Shown here: positions 6,938-17,730 of the stretch, piece after piece | Position numbering within the stretch: position 1 is the first letter of the stretch | Layout of the letters: every line of letters begins with the position of its first letter | Assembly (NCBI RefSeq): GCF_003363715.1 | Contig: NZ_QREV01000025.1 | Span: 1 to 37,963, forward strand | DNA: 37,963 bases | Direction of reading: 5' to 3' | Source of the DNA: Parabacteroides acidifaciens | GTDB taxonomy: Bacteria; Bacteroidota; Bacteroidia; Bacteroidales; Tannerellaceae | Notes under the pieces: generated by a model | Told to the model about the DNA's origin: nothing | Database searches by the model: none | Seen by the model: the letters and a program-made list of their open reading frames with translations, nothing else | Position numbers and translations under genes: made by a program

Positions 6938-7936
6938 TTAATACTCTTTCTCATTCGCCAGATTCCACATATTCAGAAAAGAGGCTTTGGTGATATCGAC
7001 GATTTTATTCCAATTGATTTTTTCCACATGGTCGCCCGGCATATGATAGTCGGGATGGCCATCCGTATGATACCAGATAACCGGAATATCCAACAGGGCA
7101 AATGAAGCATTATCACTCCCTCCTACCGGTTTGTCCCACGGACGATAATCCGGTGCCAGATTCAAACCGTATTTCTTGATATCGTTCTTCAACCAATCGC
7201 CAAACGCAGGATGCGTCTCGGTATAGAAATAGACGACGTGCGTCGGTTTAGACTCGTCGTTATTGCGGCCTATCATATCGTAATTCAGATATCCTTTCAC
7301 TTTATCCATATCGGGGAATGTCTGCACAAAATATTTGGAACCCAACAGGCCTTTTTCCTCACCGTCCCAGAAAGCAAAGATCACAGTCCGCTCCGGCTGC
7401 ACGCCCGTTGCCAAAAACGCTTTTGCAACCTGTAAAACAGCCGAAACGCCGGATGCATTATCGTCGGCGCCATTATAAATTTGGTCGCCATCCAGCATCG
7501 GATCGATCCCCAAATGATCGTAATGGGCGCCGATAATCACATATTCGTTCGGGTTCTTGCCTTCGATCTTTCCCAAAATATTATTCATCGACAACTTCTG
7601 GTGGACACCTTGCTTCAGCTTGGCGATCGAATCCGGATGAACCTGGAAACGCCCTCTCTTCTGCCGCTCTTTATTATAGGCATCGAAAGGCTGATAATAA
7701 GACTCGAACAAAGGCTCGATCCCCATCGTCTTCAGATTGGAAACAATATATTCGCCGGCAATACGCCCGCCGCGGAAACCGGCCTCGCGCCCTTCGAGGG
7801 CATCGCTTGCCAAGAAACCGATATAGGCCTCCGCATTGGTCTTATTAATCACATCCAGCCCTTTCTTTTCGGGCGATTCGGCCCACAATGTAGCACTTAG
7901 CGCTATGGAGACTAAGAATAATCCCGCTTTTCTCAT
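6938..7936 (-). CDS. Secreted M28 family zinc aminopeptidase
   Basis: This 332-residue protein begins with a signal peptide (MRKAGLFLVSIALSATLWA) and belongs to the M28 di-zinc peptidases. The expected metal and catalytic positions are present: AHYDH (137-141), NGADDN (155-160), DGEE (191-194), YDMIGR (219-224) and a final HPDYHMPGD with the last histidine ligand near 298. It probably acts in the periplasm, removing N-terminal residues from peptides, although substrate specificity cannot be assigned. It is transcribed alone from the promoter at 7976-7983, and its 3' end abuts the dispersed 148-bp element. Confidence 0.9.
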   Translation of the reverse strand: MRKAGLFLVSIALSATLWAESPEKKGLDVINKTNAEAYIGFLASDALEGREAGFRGGRIAGEYIVSNLKTMGIEPLFESYYQPFDAYNKERQKRGRFQVHPDSIAKLKQGVHQKLSMNNILGKIEGKNPNEYVIIGAHYDHLGIDPMLDGDQIYNGADDNASGVSAVLQVAKAFLATGVQPERTVIFAFWDGEEKGLLGSKYFVQTFPDMDKVKGYLNYDMIGRNNDESKPTHVVYFYTETHPAFGDWLKNDIKKYGLNLAPDYRPWDKPVGGSDNASFALLDIPVIWYHTDGHPDYHMPGDHVEKINWNKIVDITKASFLNMWNLANEKEY

Positions 7937-7975
7937 TTTGATACTGTGTTTTTACTGATTATAGTTTTACAACTA

Positions 7976-7983
7976 CAAAGATA
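7976..7983 (-). promoter_or_regulatory. -7 box of the M28 peptidase gene
   Basis: The minus strand reads TATCTTTG, an exact TAnnTTTG match, 39 bp upstream of the start codon. Confidence 0.6.
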
Positions 7984-8066
7984 ACATAAAAGCGGCGTAA
8001 TAAAATCACTCCTGATAAATAGAATGTTAATAAAATGGTTGTGTAAATACCCGGAAATACGAATTA

Positions 8067-8082
8067 GGAAGGAAGGAAGGAA
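8067..8082. repeat. GGAA tetranucleotide repeat (4 copies)
   Basis: Four perfect tandem GGAA units lie in the intergenic region about 90 bp upstream of the M28 peptidase promoter. Short tandem repeats of this kind can vary in length by slippage, but there is no coding frame or promoter spacer here that would make a switch obvious. Confidence 0.6.
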
Positions 8083-8146
8083 AAGGGCAATAAAAAAAGG
8101 CCAAACTCCGCTATCTCTTAAGCGTCGAATGCCTCCTCTGCATCTA

Positions 8147-8183
8147 TCTCTCACCTGTCTTTCTAAAGACAAGGGTGGAGAGA
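8147..8183 (-). terminator. Imperfect hairpin downstream of the 56-aa gene
   Basis: Arms at 8147-8162 and 8165-8183 pair over about 14 positions with small bulges around a tiny loop. The hairpin lies about 36 bp past the stop codon of the small gene at 8219-8389. It lacks a good T run, so it may be a transcript-end structure rather than a classical terminator. Confidence 0.35.
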
Positions 8184-8218
8184 CAACATCAATACAAAAT
8201 TATTTACTTGTTTAATAC

Positions 8219-8389
8219 TCAATTTTTAGAGCTTTCGCTCATTTGGTTCATCAATCTGCGGATCTCAGCATTTACTCGCTGACACATTGAACCATTTCCA
8301 ACGGACTGATAACGATCAGCCTGATAACGCAACATCGCTAAAGTACGCATACTTTTTTCATTTTCTCTCATCATCATAATTTTACTCAT
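8219..8389 (-). CDS. Unannotated 56-aa basic protein
   Basis: A 57-codon frame (including the stop) starts at ATG 8389 and begins MSKIMMMRENEKSMRTLAML. The product is a charged, arginine- and methionine-rich helix-like peptide with one cysteine and no membrane segment. Supporting evidence is an exact -7 box at 8463-8470, a 5' leader of about 70 nt, a start-proximal hairpin and codon use like that of neighbouring genes. No family was recognised, and two later in-frame ATGs at codons 5-7 are alternative starts. The gene is flanked by the carbonic anhydrase gene (upstream on the same strand) and the M28 peptidase gene. Confidence 0.6.
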   Translation of the reverse strand: MSKIMMMRENEKSMRTLAMLRYQADRYQSVGNGSMCQRVNAEIRRLMNQMSESSKN

Positions 8390-8409
8390 TTAAGTTCCCC
8401 ACGCTTGGA
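8390..8409 (-). promoter_or_regulatory. Hairpin immediately upstream of the 56-aa gene start
   Basis: On the minus strand GTTCTCC pairs with GGGGAAC (7 bp including one G-T pair) around a 6-nt loop. It ends just before the start codon at 8389. Such a structure could control ribosome access, which is an inference. Confidence 0.4.
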
Positions 8410-8462
8410 GAACGATTAATAATAACTAAACCTAAACTTTCTCTTTCTTTTTGTTTACAGTG

Positions 8463-8470
8463 CAAAGATA
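8463..8470 (-). promoter_or_regulatory. -7 box of the 56-aa gene
   Basis: The minus strand reads TATCTTTG, an exact TAnnTTTG match, about 74 bp upstream of the start codon at 8389. Confidence 0.55.
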
Positions 8471-8567
8471 AGCATTTTATTTAAAACAATGCTGTAAAAC
8501 ATAGTTTTTCTTGCACGTTTATACATTTTTAAGTTTTCATTCAGGTCTATCCAGTCCTGTTTCCCAA

Positions 8568-9110
8568 TCAAACAACCGGGGTTAACTCGCCTGTTGTCGA
8601 GTCGATTACAAATCCGCTAACCGTTATATCCGATGGGATCAGCGGATGGTTTCGCACTTGCGACACAGTCTCGCGGACTGAACTTTCTGGTGTGTCGAAC
8701 CCGCGCAACCAGGACTTGAAGTCAATGCCGCAATAGCGCATCATGTCGATATGCTCCGAAGGGATTCCCCTTTTCTTCATCACCTCGATCATCTGTTCGC
8801 TGTCCATATGCTTAGCGCCACAGTCGGTATGTCCGATAATCATCACTTCGTTCACACCCAATTCATAAATGGCGACCAGCAGGCTCCGGATCACACTGCC
8901 GAAGGGATGGGATATGATAGCTCCCGCATTCTTGATAATCTTGACATCGCCGTTCTTTATGCCCAAAGCGGCGGGCAACAACTCCGTCAGGCGGGTATCC
9001 ATACAGGACACGATCGCTATTTTCTTATCAGGATATTTGTTGGTGATAAACTTCTCATATCCTTTATTCTTTACAAATTCACGATTGAATCTTAACAGTT
9101 CGTCTATCAT
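8568..9110 (-). CDS. Beta-class carbonic anhydrase
   Basis: This 180-residue enzyme interconverts CO2 and bicarbonate. The beta-class zinc site is clear: C36 and D38-R40 in SCMDTR, then H94 and C97 in GHTDCGA. NAGAI and RSLLVAIYELG occur in the usual order. It is short, like the single-domain cytosolic forms found in many anaerobes. It lies 34 bp downstream of the HAD phosphatase gene on the same strand and no separate promoter box is obvious, so the two may form an operon. Bicarbonate supply would suit carbamoyl-phosphate synthesis, but that link is inference. Confidence 0.9.
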   Translation of the reverse strand: MIDELLRFNREFVKNKGYEKFITNKYPDKKIAIVSCMDTRLTELLPAALGIKNGDVKIIKNAGAIISHPFGSVIRSLLVAIYELGVNEVMIIGHTDCGAKHMDSEQMIEVMKKRGIPSEHIDMMRYCGIDFKSWLRGFDTPESSVRETVSQVRNHPLIPSDITVSGFVIDSTTGELTPVV

Positions 9111-9144
9111 AATCTCCCCTATTTTTATATATAACAGTTCAAAA

Positions 9145-9921
9145 TCAAATTATGTTGAAATGTTTCAGCGCATTGTAGATACCGTTCTCATCGACAGAAG
9201 TCGTCACATAGGCGGCCGACTTCATTACCTCTTCTGACGCATTTCCCATTGCCACACCGATGCCGACATGGCTAAGCATCTGGATATCATTGCCTCCGTC
9301 ACCAAAAGCCATGCATTCGTCCAAGCCGATATGGAAATGTGCCAGCATCTTGTCGATGCCGACACGCTTACTGCTTCCGTGCGGCACAACATCTGTAAAC
9401 AACGCATTCCAGCGCGTAGACTCACAATGGGACAGGACTTTCATAATACGCTTTTCCTGTTCTGCCGTAAAGAAAGCGATCAACTGGTAAACCGTCTTTC
9501 CATAAATATCTTCTATCGGACGGATGGGAGGCGCAGGGAAATTTAGCAGATGAAACACGTCGTTCACCGCCTTATCCGTATAGTTCATGAAAATCTCGTT
9601 TTCCTGCACAAAGGCGCACGGGAACTCACCTTCCTGATTCTGATAGCGCACCAGCGCTTCAATATCCTTATCCGGAATGCTATGTTTATAGATCACATCG
9701 TCCTTTCCGACAAACACATAACCGCCGTTCAGCGTCACATAACCGTCAAACTCGAGATCGCCTAAATTATTAATGGAGCTGCGATGACGACCGGTAGCGA
9801 TAAACACTTTAATTCCTTTTTTCTTCAATAATTCAAGCGCATGAAGAGTCGACTTGGGAACAACATGTGTCTTAAAACTGACTAACGTCCCGTCGATATC
9901 AAAAAAAACTGCCTTAATCAT
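9145..9921 (-). CDS. Cof-type HAD-superfamily (IIB) phosphatase
   Basis: This 258-residue hydrolase has HAD motif I FDIDGT (D8, D10) and a threonine-containing ATGRH. A C2-type cap lies between motifs II and III, and motif IV is FGDGGNDIQML. This matches the Cof/YidA group of sugar-phosphate or flavin-precursor phosphatases; the substrate is not predictable from sequence. It has a promoter at 9956-9963 and lies upstream of the carbonic anhydrase gene with a 34-bp gap. Confidence 0.88.
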   Translation of the reverse strand: MIKAVFFDIDGTLVSFKTHVVPKSTLHALELLKKKGIKVFIATGRHRSSINNLGDLEFDGYVTLNGGYVFVGKDDVIYKHSIPDKDIEALVRYQNQEGEFPCAFVQENEIFMNYTDKAVNDVFHLLNFPAPPIRPIEDIYGKTVYQLIAFFTAEQEKRIMKVLSHCESTRWNALFTDVVPHGSSKRVGIDKMLAHFHIGLDECMAFGDGGNDIQMLSHVGIGVAMGNASEEVMKSAAYVTTSVDENGIYNALKHFNII

Positions 9922-9955
9922 AACCTAAACTCTTTACCATATTAAAAACCTTAGG

Positions 9956-9963
9956 CAAAGGTA
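9956..9963 (-). promoter_or_regulatory. -7 box of the HAD phosphatase gene
   Basis: The minus strand reads TACCTTTG (TAnnTTTG), 34 bp upstream of ATG 9921. It is back to back with the porin promoter at 10002-10009. Confidence 0.55.
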
Positions 9964-10001
9964 AGAATAAATACGGATTTCCAAAGGTTGTGGAAAATTA
10001 C

Positions 10002-10009
10002 TATATTTG
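10002..10009 (+). promoter_or_regulatory. -7 box of the porin gene
   Basis: The plus strand reads TATATTTG (TAnnTTTG), 26 bp upstream of ATG 10036. Confidence 0.55.
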
Positions 10010-10035
10010 AACGCTAAAATATTTCAATTGCAAAC

Positions 10036-11211
10036 ATGAAAACACATCTTTACTTATTGACAATACTATTATTATCGGTCCAATCGGTTTTGGCCCAAGA
10101 AGTTGAAAAGGAATCCACTCCGGGACAGGAACCGACGCTCGTTGAACGCCTCACGGGAGGAAGGAAGTTGATCGAAAGTGCGGAAATGAATTTCCAGCTG
10201 TTCACTTCGGCCAACGCCAACTTCACCGGATCTAATTTCGACGGCATGAATTTCAAGCTAAACCGTGTCCGGTTGGAGATAAAAGGAGATGTATGGAAAA
10301 ACCTCTCCTATCATTATCGTCAGTCGTTCAACAAATATTCGGACCCTTATTCACTGGACAATCTTTCGTCTTCGCTCGAATTAGCTTATGTCAACCTGAA
10401 AGTGCATGACAAATTTGGCTTTACGATAGGTAAACAGTTCGTGAACTTCGGAGGATATGAGTATTATGTCAATTCGATAAAAGTGCGCGAGTTCAGTGAG
10501 TTCAATAACCTGCTGACTTGTTACCAGGCAGGTATATCGGGCAACTGGCAAGTCAACACAAACCAAGAGATTTGCTTCCAGATCGTCAACAACCGGAGCG
10601 GCCAGGACGATGAGATCTATCCGACCGGACTACCAGAGAACACACGGGAGGCGAAAGTGCCTTTCATGTACACGGTGAACTGGAACAGTTATTATTTCGA
10701 CCGTGTCCTGCAACTCCGCTATGCAGCCGCGATGGGACAGCAGACGCAGAAGCGTTATTCTTACTATTTCACCTGCGGCAATACGGTCGAGAAAGGGCCG
10801 TTGCTCACTTACTTGGATATCATGTACACGCGGCAAGGACTGGACCAGCACGGTGTTATCAGCCGCCTGCCCGCGACTGCACAAACGGCTTGCAACACCG
10901 AATATCTGTCCATCATCGCCGATCTCGATTACCGCATCCACCCGCGCTGGAACGTCTATGTGAAAGGCGCATACGAAACCGGACGTGTCTACAAGGCAAA
11001 CGGCCCGTTCGCCAAAGGCATGTACCGCCGGTCCTGGAACGCACAAAGCAGCATCGAGTTTTTCCCGATCAAGCAAAGCGACCTCTTCATCTTCCTGCTC
11101 TACACATACCGGGGCGTAAAACTCGAAAGGCCGGCCCTCGACATGGGAGCCGTCGACCCCGACACGCACCGCATTTCGCTGGGACTTGTCTATTCAATCC
11201 CTGTATTTTAA
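10036..11211 (+). CDS. Phosphate-selective porin O/P family outer membrane protein
   Basis: This 391-residue protein has a signal peptide (MKTHLYLLTILLLSVQSVLA) and the strand pattern of the OprO/OprP porin family. N-terminal FKLNRVRLEIKGD is followed by SYHYRQSFNK, then FGFTIGKQFVNFGG and alternating aromatic strands to the end. The C-terminus is SIPVF, with the terminal phenylalanine typical of outer-membrane barrels. Phosphate or another anion is the usual family substrate, but selectivity here is unproven and Bacteroidetes members may differ. It is transcribed alone from 10002-10009 and converges with aqpZ across a shared hairpin. Confidence 0.82.
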   Translation: MKTHLYLLTILLLSVQSVLAQEVEKESTPGQEPTLVERLTGGRKLIESAEMNFQLFTSANANFTGSNFDGMNFKLNRVRLEIKGDVWKNLSYHYRQSFNKYSDPYSLDNLSSSLELAYVNLKVHDKFGFTIGKQFVNFGGYEYYVNSIKVREFSEFNNLLTCYQAGISGNWQVNTNQEICFQIVNNRSGQDDEIYPTGLPENTREAKVPFMYTVNWNSYYFDRVLQLRYAAAMGQQTQKRYSYYFTCGNTVEKGPLLTYLDIMYTRQGLDQHGVISRLPATAQTACNTEYLSIIADLDYRIHPRWNVYVKGAYETGRVYKANGPFAKGMYRRSWNAQSSIEFFPIKQSDLFIFLLYTYRGVKLERPALDMGAVDPDTHRISLGLVYSIPVF

Positions 11212-11234
11212 ACGGTTCCTTTGGTTACTAAAAA

Positions 11235-11260
11235 GCGGAATCCTCTTTCGAAGATTCCGC
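11235..11260. terminator. Bidirectional terminator between porin and aquaporin genes
   Basis: GCGGAATC (11235-11242) pairs with GATTCCGC (11253-11260) around a partly paired loop. The minus-strand copy is followed by CTTTTTAG, so it best terminates aqpZ. The plus strand has a weaker T-rich tail for the porin gene. Confidence 0.7.
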
Positions 11261-11283
11261 CTCAATTATGTTTCTTTATAATT

Positions 11284-11955
11284 CTATTCTTTCTCAGCAA
11301 CCATTTTCCACACTCCGGCAGACAAAGCCGCACCGATTAACGGAGCTACGATAAACAGCCATAACTGCGACAAAGCCTCTCCACCGGCAAACAAAGCCGG
11401 ACCGATACTACGGGCGGGGTTTACGGATGTACCCGTAAGAGGTATGCAAACAATGTGCACCAGGACAAGAGACAGACCGATAGCCAATCCGGCAAAATTG
11501 CCCGCCCCTTTCTTCGCATCAGTCGTACCCAATACGACCAGCACAAAAACAAATGTAAAGACGATTTCCGCAATCAGGCCGCCGGCAATCCCGACACCCG
11601 GAGCACACGAATTAGCTCCCGTCGTTGTCGCATATTCCATATCGATATTAGAAGTAAGTATCCACAGAATCGTGGAACCGATCAAAGCTCCGATCACCTG
11701 GAACAGCATATACATAAGGCCTTCCTTTGATTTCATCCGGCCTGACAACATACACCCCAACGTAATAGCCGGATTAATATGGCATCCTGAAGTCCCGCCA
11801 ATTGTATAAGCCATCGCCACAACCGAAAGTCCGAACGCCATCGCAACCATTAATACCTGTGCGGGAGTTCCACATCCGCCATTAAAAATTGCGCTACCGC
11901 ATCCCATCAGTACCAGAACCATCGTACCGATCATTTCTGCCAAATACTTTTTCAT
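11284..11955 (-). CDS. aqpZ: Aquaporin Z-type water channel
   Basis: This 223-residue protein of the MIP family has six membrane spans. It carries both NPA half-helix motifs: HINPA (NPA at 61-63) and SVNPARS (NPA at 179-181, followed by R182). A histidine in LVHIVCIPLTGTS sits where AqpZ has its selectivity-filter histidine, and the protein lacks the long loops of glycerol facilitators, so water is the likely substrate. A near-consensus -7 box TATCTTTA lies at 11987-11994. It is convergent with the porin gene and downstream of a GNAT gene on the same strand. Confidence 0.92.
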   Translation of the reverse strand: MKKYLAEMIGTMVLVLMGCGSAIFNGGCGTPAQVLMVAMAFGLSVVAMAYTIGGTSGCHINPAITLGCMLSGRMKSKEGLMYMLFQVIGALIGSTILWILTSNIDMEYATTTGANSCAPGVGIAGGLIAEIVFTFVFVLVVLGTTDAKKGAGNFAGLAIGLSLVLVHIVCIPLTGTSVNPARSIGPALFAGGEALSQLWLFIVAPLIGAALSAGVWKMVAEKE

Positions 11956-11986
11956 AATAAGAAAATTAATTATAGATTCAATGTCG

Positions 11987-11994
11987 TAAAGATA
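11987..11994 (-). promoter_or_regulatory. Near-consensus -7 box of aqpZ
   Basis: The minus strand reads TATCTTTA, one base off TAnnTTTG, 32 bp upstream of ATG 11955 and between the GNAT stop codon and aqpZ. Confidence 0.35.
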
Positions 11995-11998
11995 CTAC

Positions 11999-12562
11999 TT
12001 ATTTTAGATTTTCAATCCACTCTGTTCTGAGCATAGCGTATATTATATCATCGACCCATTCTCCGCGTAGATAATAGCTTTCTTTGAAATGAGCTTCTTT
12101 CCTGAATCCCAGCCGTTCAATTAGTCGGATAGAAGCTCTGTTTCTTGGGTCAATAGATGCTATAACACGATGTTTCTTTAATGTCACGAAAAAACAGTTT
12201 ACCATTGCCGTCAATGCTTCGGTTGCATAACCTTTACCTTGAAATTTTTTATTCAACGTACAACCGATCTCTACCTGCATTCTTTCATGTCCTGTGAAAA
12301 TTATTCCCATATCCCCGATCAGGCGATTTTCATTCTTAGCCAGAATGGCAAACTGGAAACAGGCATCTGCAATATCCATATTCACGGGCATATTGGTGAT
12401 ATAATTACGAACTTCCTCAACAGATTCGGGAAACCAGCCCTGATATCGGTTTTCAATAGTATCAGAACGGTAAGAATATATTTCTTCTGCATCATCCGGC
12501 TTCGCTAACCGTATAATCAATCTGTCGGTCAGAATATCGTCAATAGTAGTACCTGTTTTCAT
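11999..12562 (-). CDS. GNAT N-acetyltransferase (RimJ/RimL type)
   Basis: This 187-residue GNAT protein starts with the family pattern TDRLIIRLAKPDDAEEIY. It has the acetyl-CoA pyrophosphate loop QGKGYATEAL (about residues 108-117) and ends with the motif B region RASIRLIERLGF. This resembles acetyltransferases of ribosomal-protein N-termini (RimJ/RimL) and of small amines; the acceptor cannot be assigned. The promoter -7 box is at 12608-12615. The gene is upstream of aqpZ by 43 bp. Confidence 0.85.
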   Translation of the reverse strand: MKTGTTIDDILTDRLIIRLAKPDDAEEIYSYRSDTIENRYQGWFPESVEEVRNYITNMPVNMDIADACFQFAILAKNENRLIGDMGIIFTGHERMQVEIGCTLNKKFQGKGYATEALTAMVNCFFVTLKKHRVIASIDPRNRASIRLIERLGFRKEAHFKESYYLRGEWVDDIIYAMLRTEWIENLK

Positions 12563-12607
12563 CTTTTATTTTTAGCTTGTTAAAATATATTGCTCCAAAC
12601 AGTCTAT

Positions 12608-12615
12608 CAAATCTA
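12608..12615 (-). promoter_or_regulatory. -7 box of the GNAT gene
   Basis: The minus strand reads TAGATTTG (TAnnTTTG), 45 bp upstream of ATG 12562. Confidence 0.45.
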
Positions 12616-12704
12616 TTGGTGATACACTATTCTTGTTTCATTCGTTTCACTCACAAAAATACTAATTATTTGGGATACTGGCATGAATAAATAATATAAT
12701 ACAA

Positions 12705-12751
12705 AGCAGAGTGTAACGAACGCTGTCCCAGCTAATCCGCTACACTCTGCT
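12705..12751. terminator. Long-stem hairpin between nifJ and the GNAT gene
   Basis: AGCAGAGTGTA (12705-12715) pairs perfectly with TACACTCTGCT (12741-12751); the 25-nt loop contains a small GCTG/CAGC hairpin. T-rich sequence follows on both strands. It is the second of two hairpins after the nifJ stop codon. Confidence 0.55.
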
Positions 12752-12772
12752 TATTTACTTTTCTATTTTATC

Positions 12773-12794
12773 AAGAGGGAATAAAAGCCCTCTT
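12773..12794 (-). terminator. Terminator hairpin just after nifJ
   Basis: AAGAGGG (12773-12779) pairs with CCCTCTT (12788-12794) around an 8-nt loop, 15 bp past the nifJ stop codon on the minus strand. Confidence 0.55.
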
Positions 12795-12809
12795 ATCTAC
12801 AAGAATCAA

Positions 12810-16361
<3,552 letters not shown>

Positions 16362-16391
16362 AGACTCTTACTATTAGTATTTAAAAATATT

Positions 16392-17570
16392 TCAATATAA
16401 AAAGCCGAAAAGCCAAAGCGGGATCATGTTACCCTCTCCTACTTCAACCTTATCGATCGCATAATACAGATCAGGGTTGTTCTTCACTTTCATGTTTTCT
16501 TCAATCCTGAAATTATAGGTCCCGTTCACTAAGAAGTGGGCATTCTTTCCGCCTTCATTCAGTTTGTTGTCTTTCAACAACTGGTTATAAAAGAATGATT
16601 CGCGCACAGACTGCATATTCACTTCCATCGGCCGGATGGGATACATCAGATTGGAGTTGTACATATATACCTTAGACGGCTTCTTGGGGAACGACTCTCC
16701 CACCGGATAAAGCATATTCATCAAACGGGCATCAGTCAGGTATTTGATATAGTTCATCACCGTAGCTCTTGACGTTTCTATATCCTTGCTCAACTGGCTT
16801 ACATTGGGCGTACAAGGGGCACTTATCGCCAACAGGTAAAGCAGTTTCCGCAGTTTTGGCAGATAACTTTGTTCGATTTGTTTTATGTATAACACGTCTA
16901 CTTCCAGCATCATATTCATCGTTTTCAGCAGGTTCTCCGAGAAATTGCGTTTCTCTAAGAAGAACGGGTAAAAACCATGATGCAAATAATCCTGAAAATA
17001 TGCCATCGGTTTCCCCACCGAACAGATTCCTTTCGCAATCTCCTGATGGTTTGCCAGTATTTCATCAAATGTGTATGCCGGAAAACTATTCCCGGACATC
17101 AGGTTAAAAAACTCACGGAATGAAAAACCTCTCAGGTTATAAGAAACCACCTTGCCCGACAGATCCGGATTTTCTTCTTTCAACCGCATCACGGACGAAC
17201 CGGAAAATATGATCTTCAGATCTGTGAAGTTATCAAAGCAATACCGGAGTTCTTTGGACCATCCCGAATATTTGAATACCTGATCGATCAGCAGCACTTT
17301 TCCTCCCTTTGCCCTGAATTCAGAAGCAAAATCGACCAGCGTACGTTCCGTGAAATAAAAATGATTCAGATTGATGTAGAGACACTCCTTATTATCCGCA
17401 CCAAAATGTTCACGGGCATAATCCAGCAGAAAAGTCGTCTTCCCTACTCCGCGGGAACCTTTTATGCCGATCAACCGGTCGTTCCAGTCGATCTCATCCA
17501 TCAGTCCTCTGCGAACCGGCGAATACAAGTGCTCTACCAGGTATTTATGTGTTTTAAAGAATGATTCCAC
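16392..17570 (-). CDS. AAA family ATPase with DUF4143-like C-terminus
   Basis: This 392-residue protein has Walker A KGSRGVGKT (37-45), a Walker B-like VLLIDQVF (92-99) and a sensor-type FSGSS. A middle segment with helix-turn-helix-like ATVMNYIKYL follows, then a C-terminal region resembling the DUF4143 domain. The family is common and poorly characterised in Bacteroidales and often varies in copy number. The residue after the Walker B aspartate is glutamine instead of the usual glutamate, which might slow hydrolysis. It has its own promoter (17615-17622), preceded by heptamer arrays, and lies just upstream of nifJ. Confidence 0.82.
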   Translation of the reverse strand: MESFFKTHKYLVEHLYSPVRRGLMDEIDWNDRLIGIKGSRGVGKTTFLLDYAREHFGADNKECLYINLNHFYFTERTLVDFASEFRAKGGKVLLIDQVFKYSGWSKELRYCFDNFTDLKIIFSGSSVMRLKEENPDLSGKVVSYNLRGFSFREFFNLMSGNSFPAYTFDEILANHQEIAKGICSVGKPMAYFQDYLHHGFYPFFLEKRNFSENLLKTMNMMLEVDVLYIKQIEQSYLPKLRKLLYLLAISAPCTPNVSQLSKDIETSRATVMNYIKYLTDARLMNMLYPVGESFPKKPSKVYMYNSNLMYPIRPMEVNMQSVRESFFYNQLLKDNKLNEGGKNAHFLVNGTYNFRIEENMKVKNNPDLYYAIDKVEVGEGNMIPLWLFGFLY

Positions 17571-17575
17571 TTGGT

Positions 17576-17610
17576 AATTGAAAATTGAAAATTAAAAATT
17601 GAAAATTACC
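17576..17610. repeat. Heptamer array (AATTGAA)5, left half of an inverted pair
   Basis: Five consecutive 7-bp units read AATTGAA, AATTGAA, AATTAAA, AATTGAA and AATTACC. They lie between the start codon and the promoter of the AAA ATPase gene, so they fall in its 5' untranslated region. The matching inverted array is at 17701-17728. Confidence 0.8.
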
Positions 17611-17614
17611 GGCA

Positions 17615-17622
17615 CAAAGATA
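17615..17622 (-). promoter_or_regulatory. -7 box of the AAA ATPase gene
   Basis: The minus strand reads TATCTTTG. A -33-like ATTG lies at 17641-17644 with an 18-bp spacer. The box is bracketed by the two heptamer arrays. Confidence 0.6.
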
Positions 17623-17700
17623 AGAATCTTTTCTTATTTGCAATGCCGAGATTGCAATTTTATTATAAAAAGATAAAGTTCAAACTAACAAACGGCATTC

Positions 17701-17728
17701 TCAATTTTCAATTTCCAATGTTCAAACT
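17701..17728. repeat. Heptamer array (TCAATTT-type), right half of an inverted pair
   Basis: Four 7-bp units read TCAATTT, TCAATTT, CCAATGT and TCAAACT, in the opposite orientation to the array at 17576-17610. The array directly abuts the ilvE stop codon. Confidence 0.65.
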
Positions 17729-17730
17729 AC

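Noticed and set aside
17576-17728. CRISPR-like array
   Set aside because: Units are 7 bp with no spacers and no cas genes nearby, so these are simple heptamer repeats.
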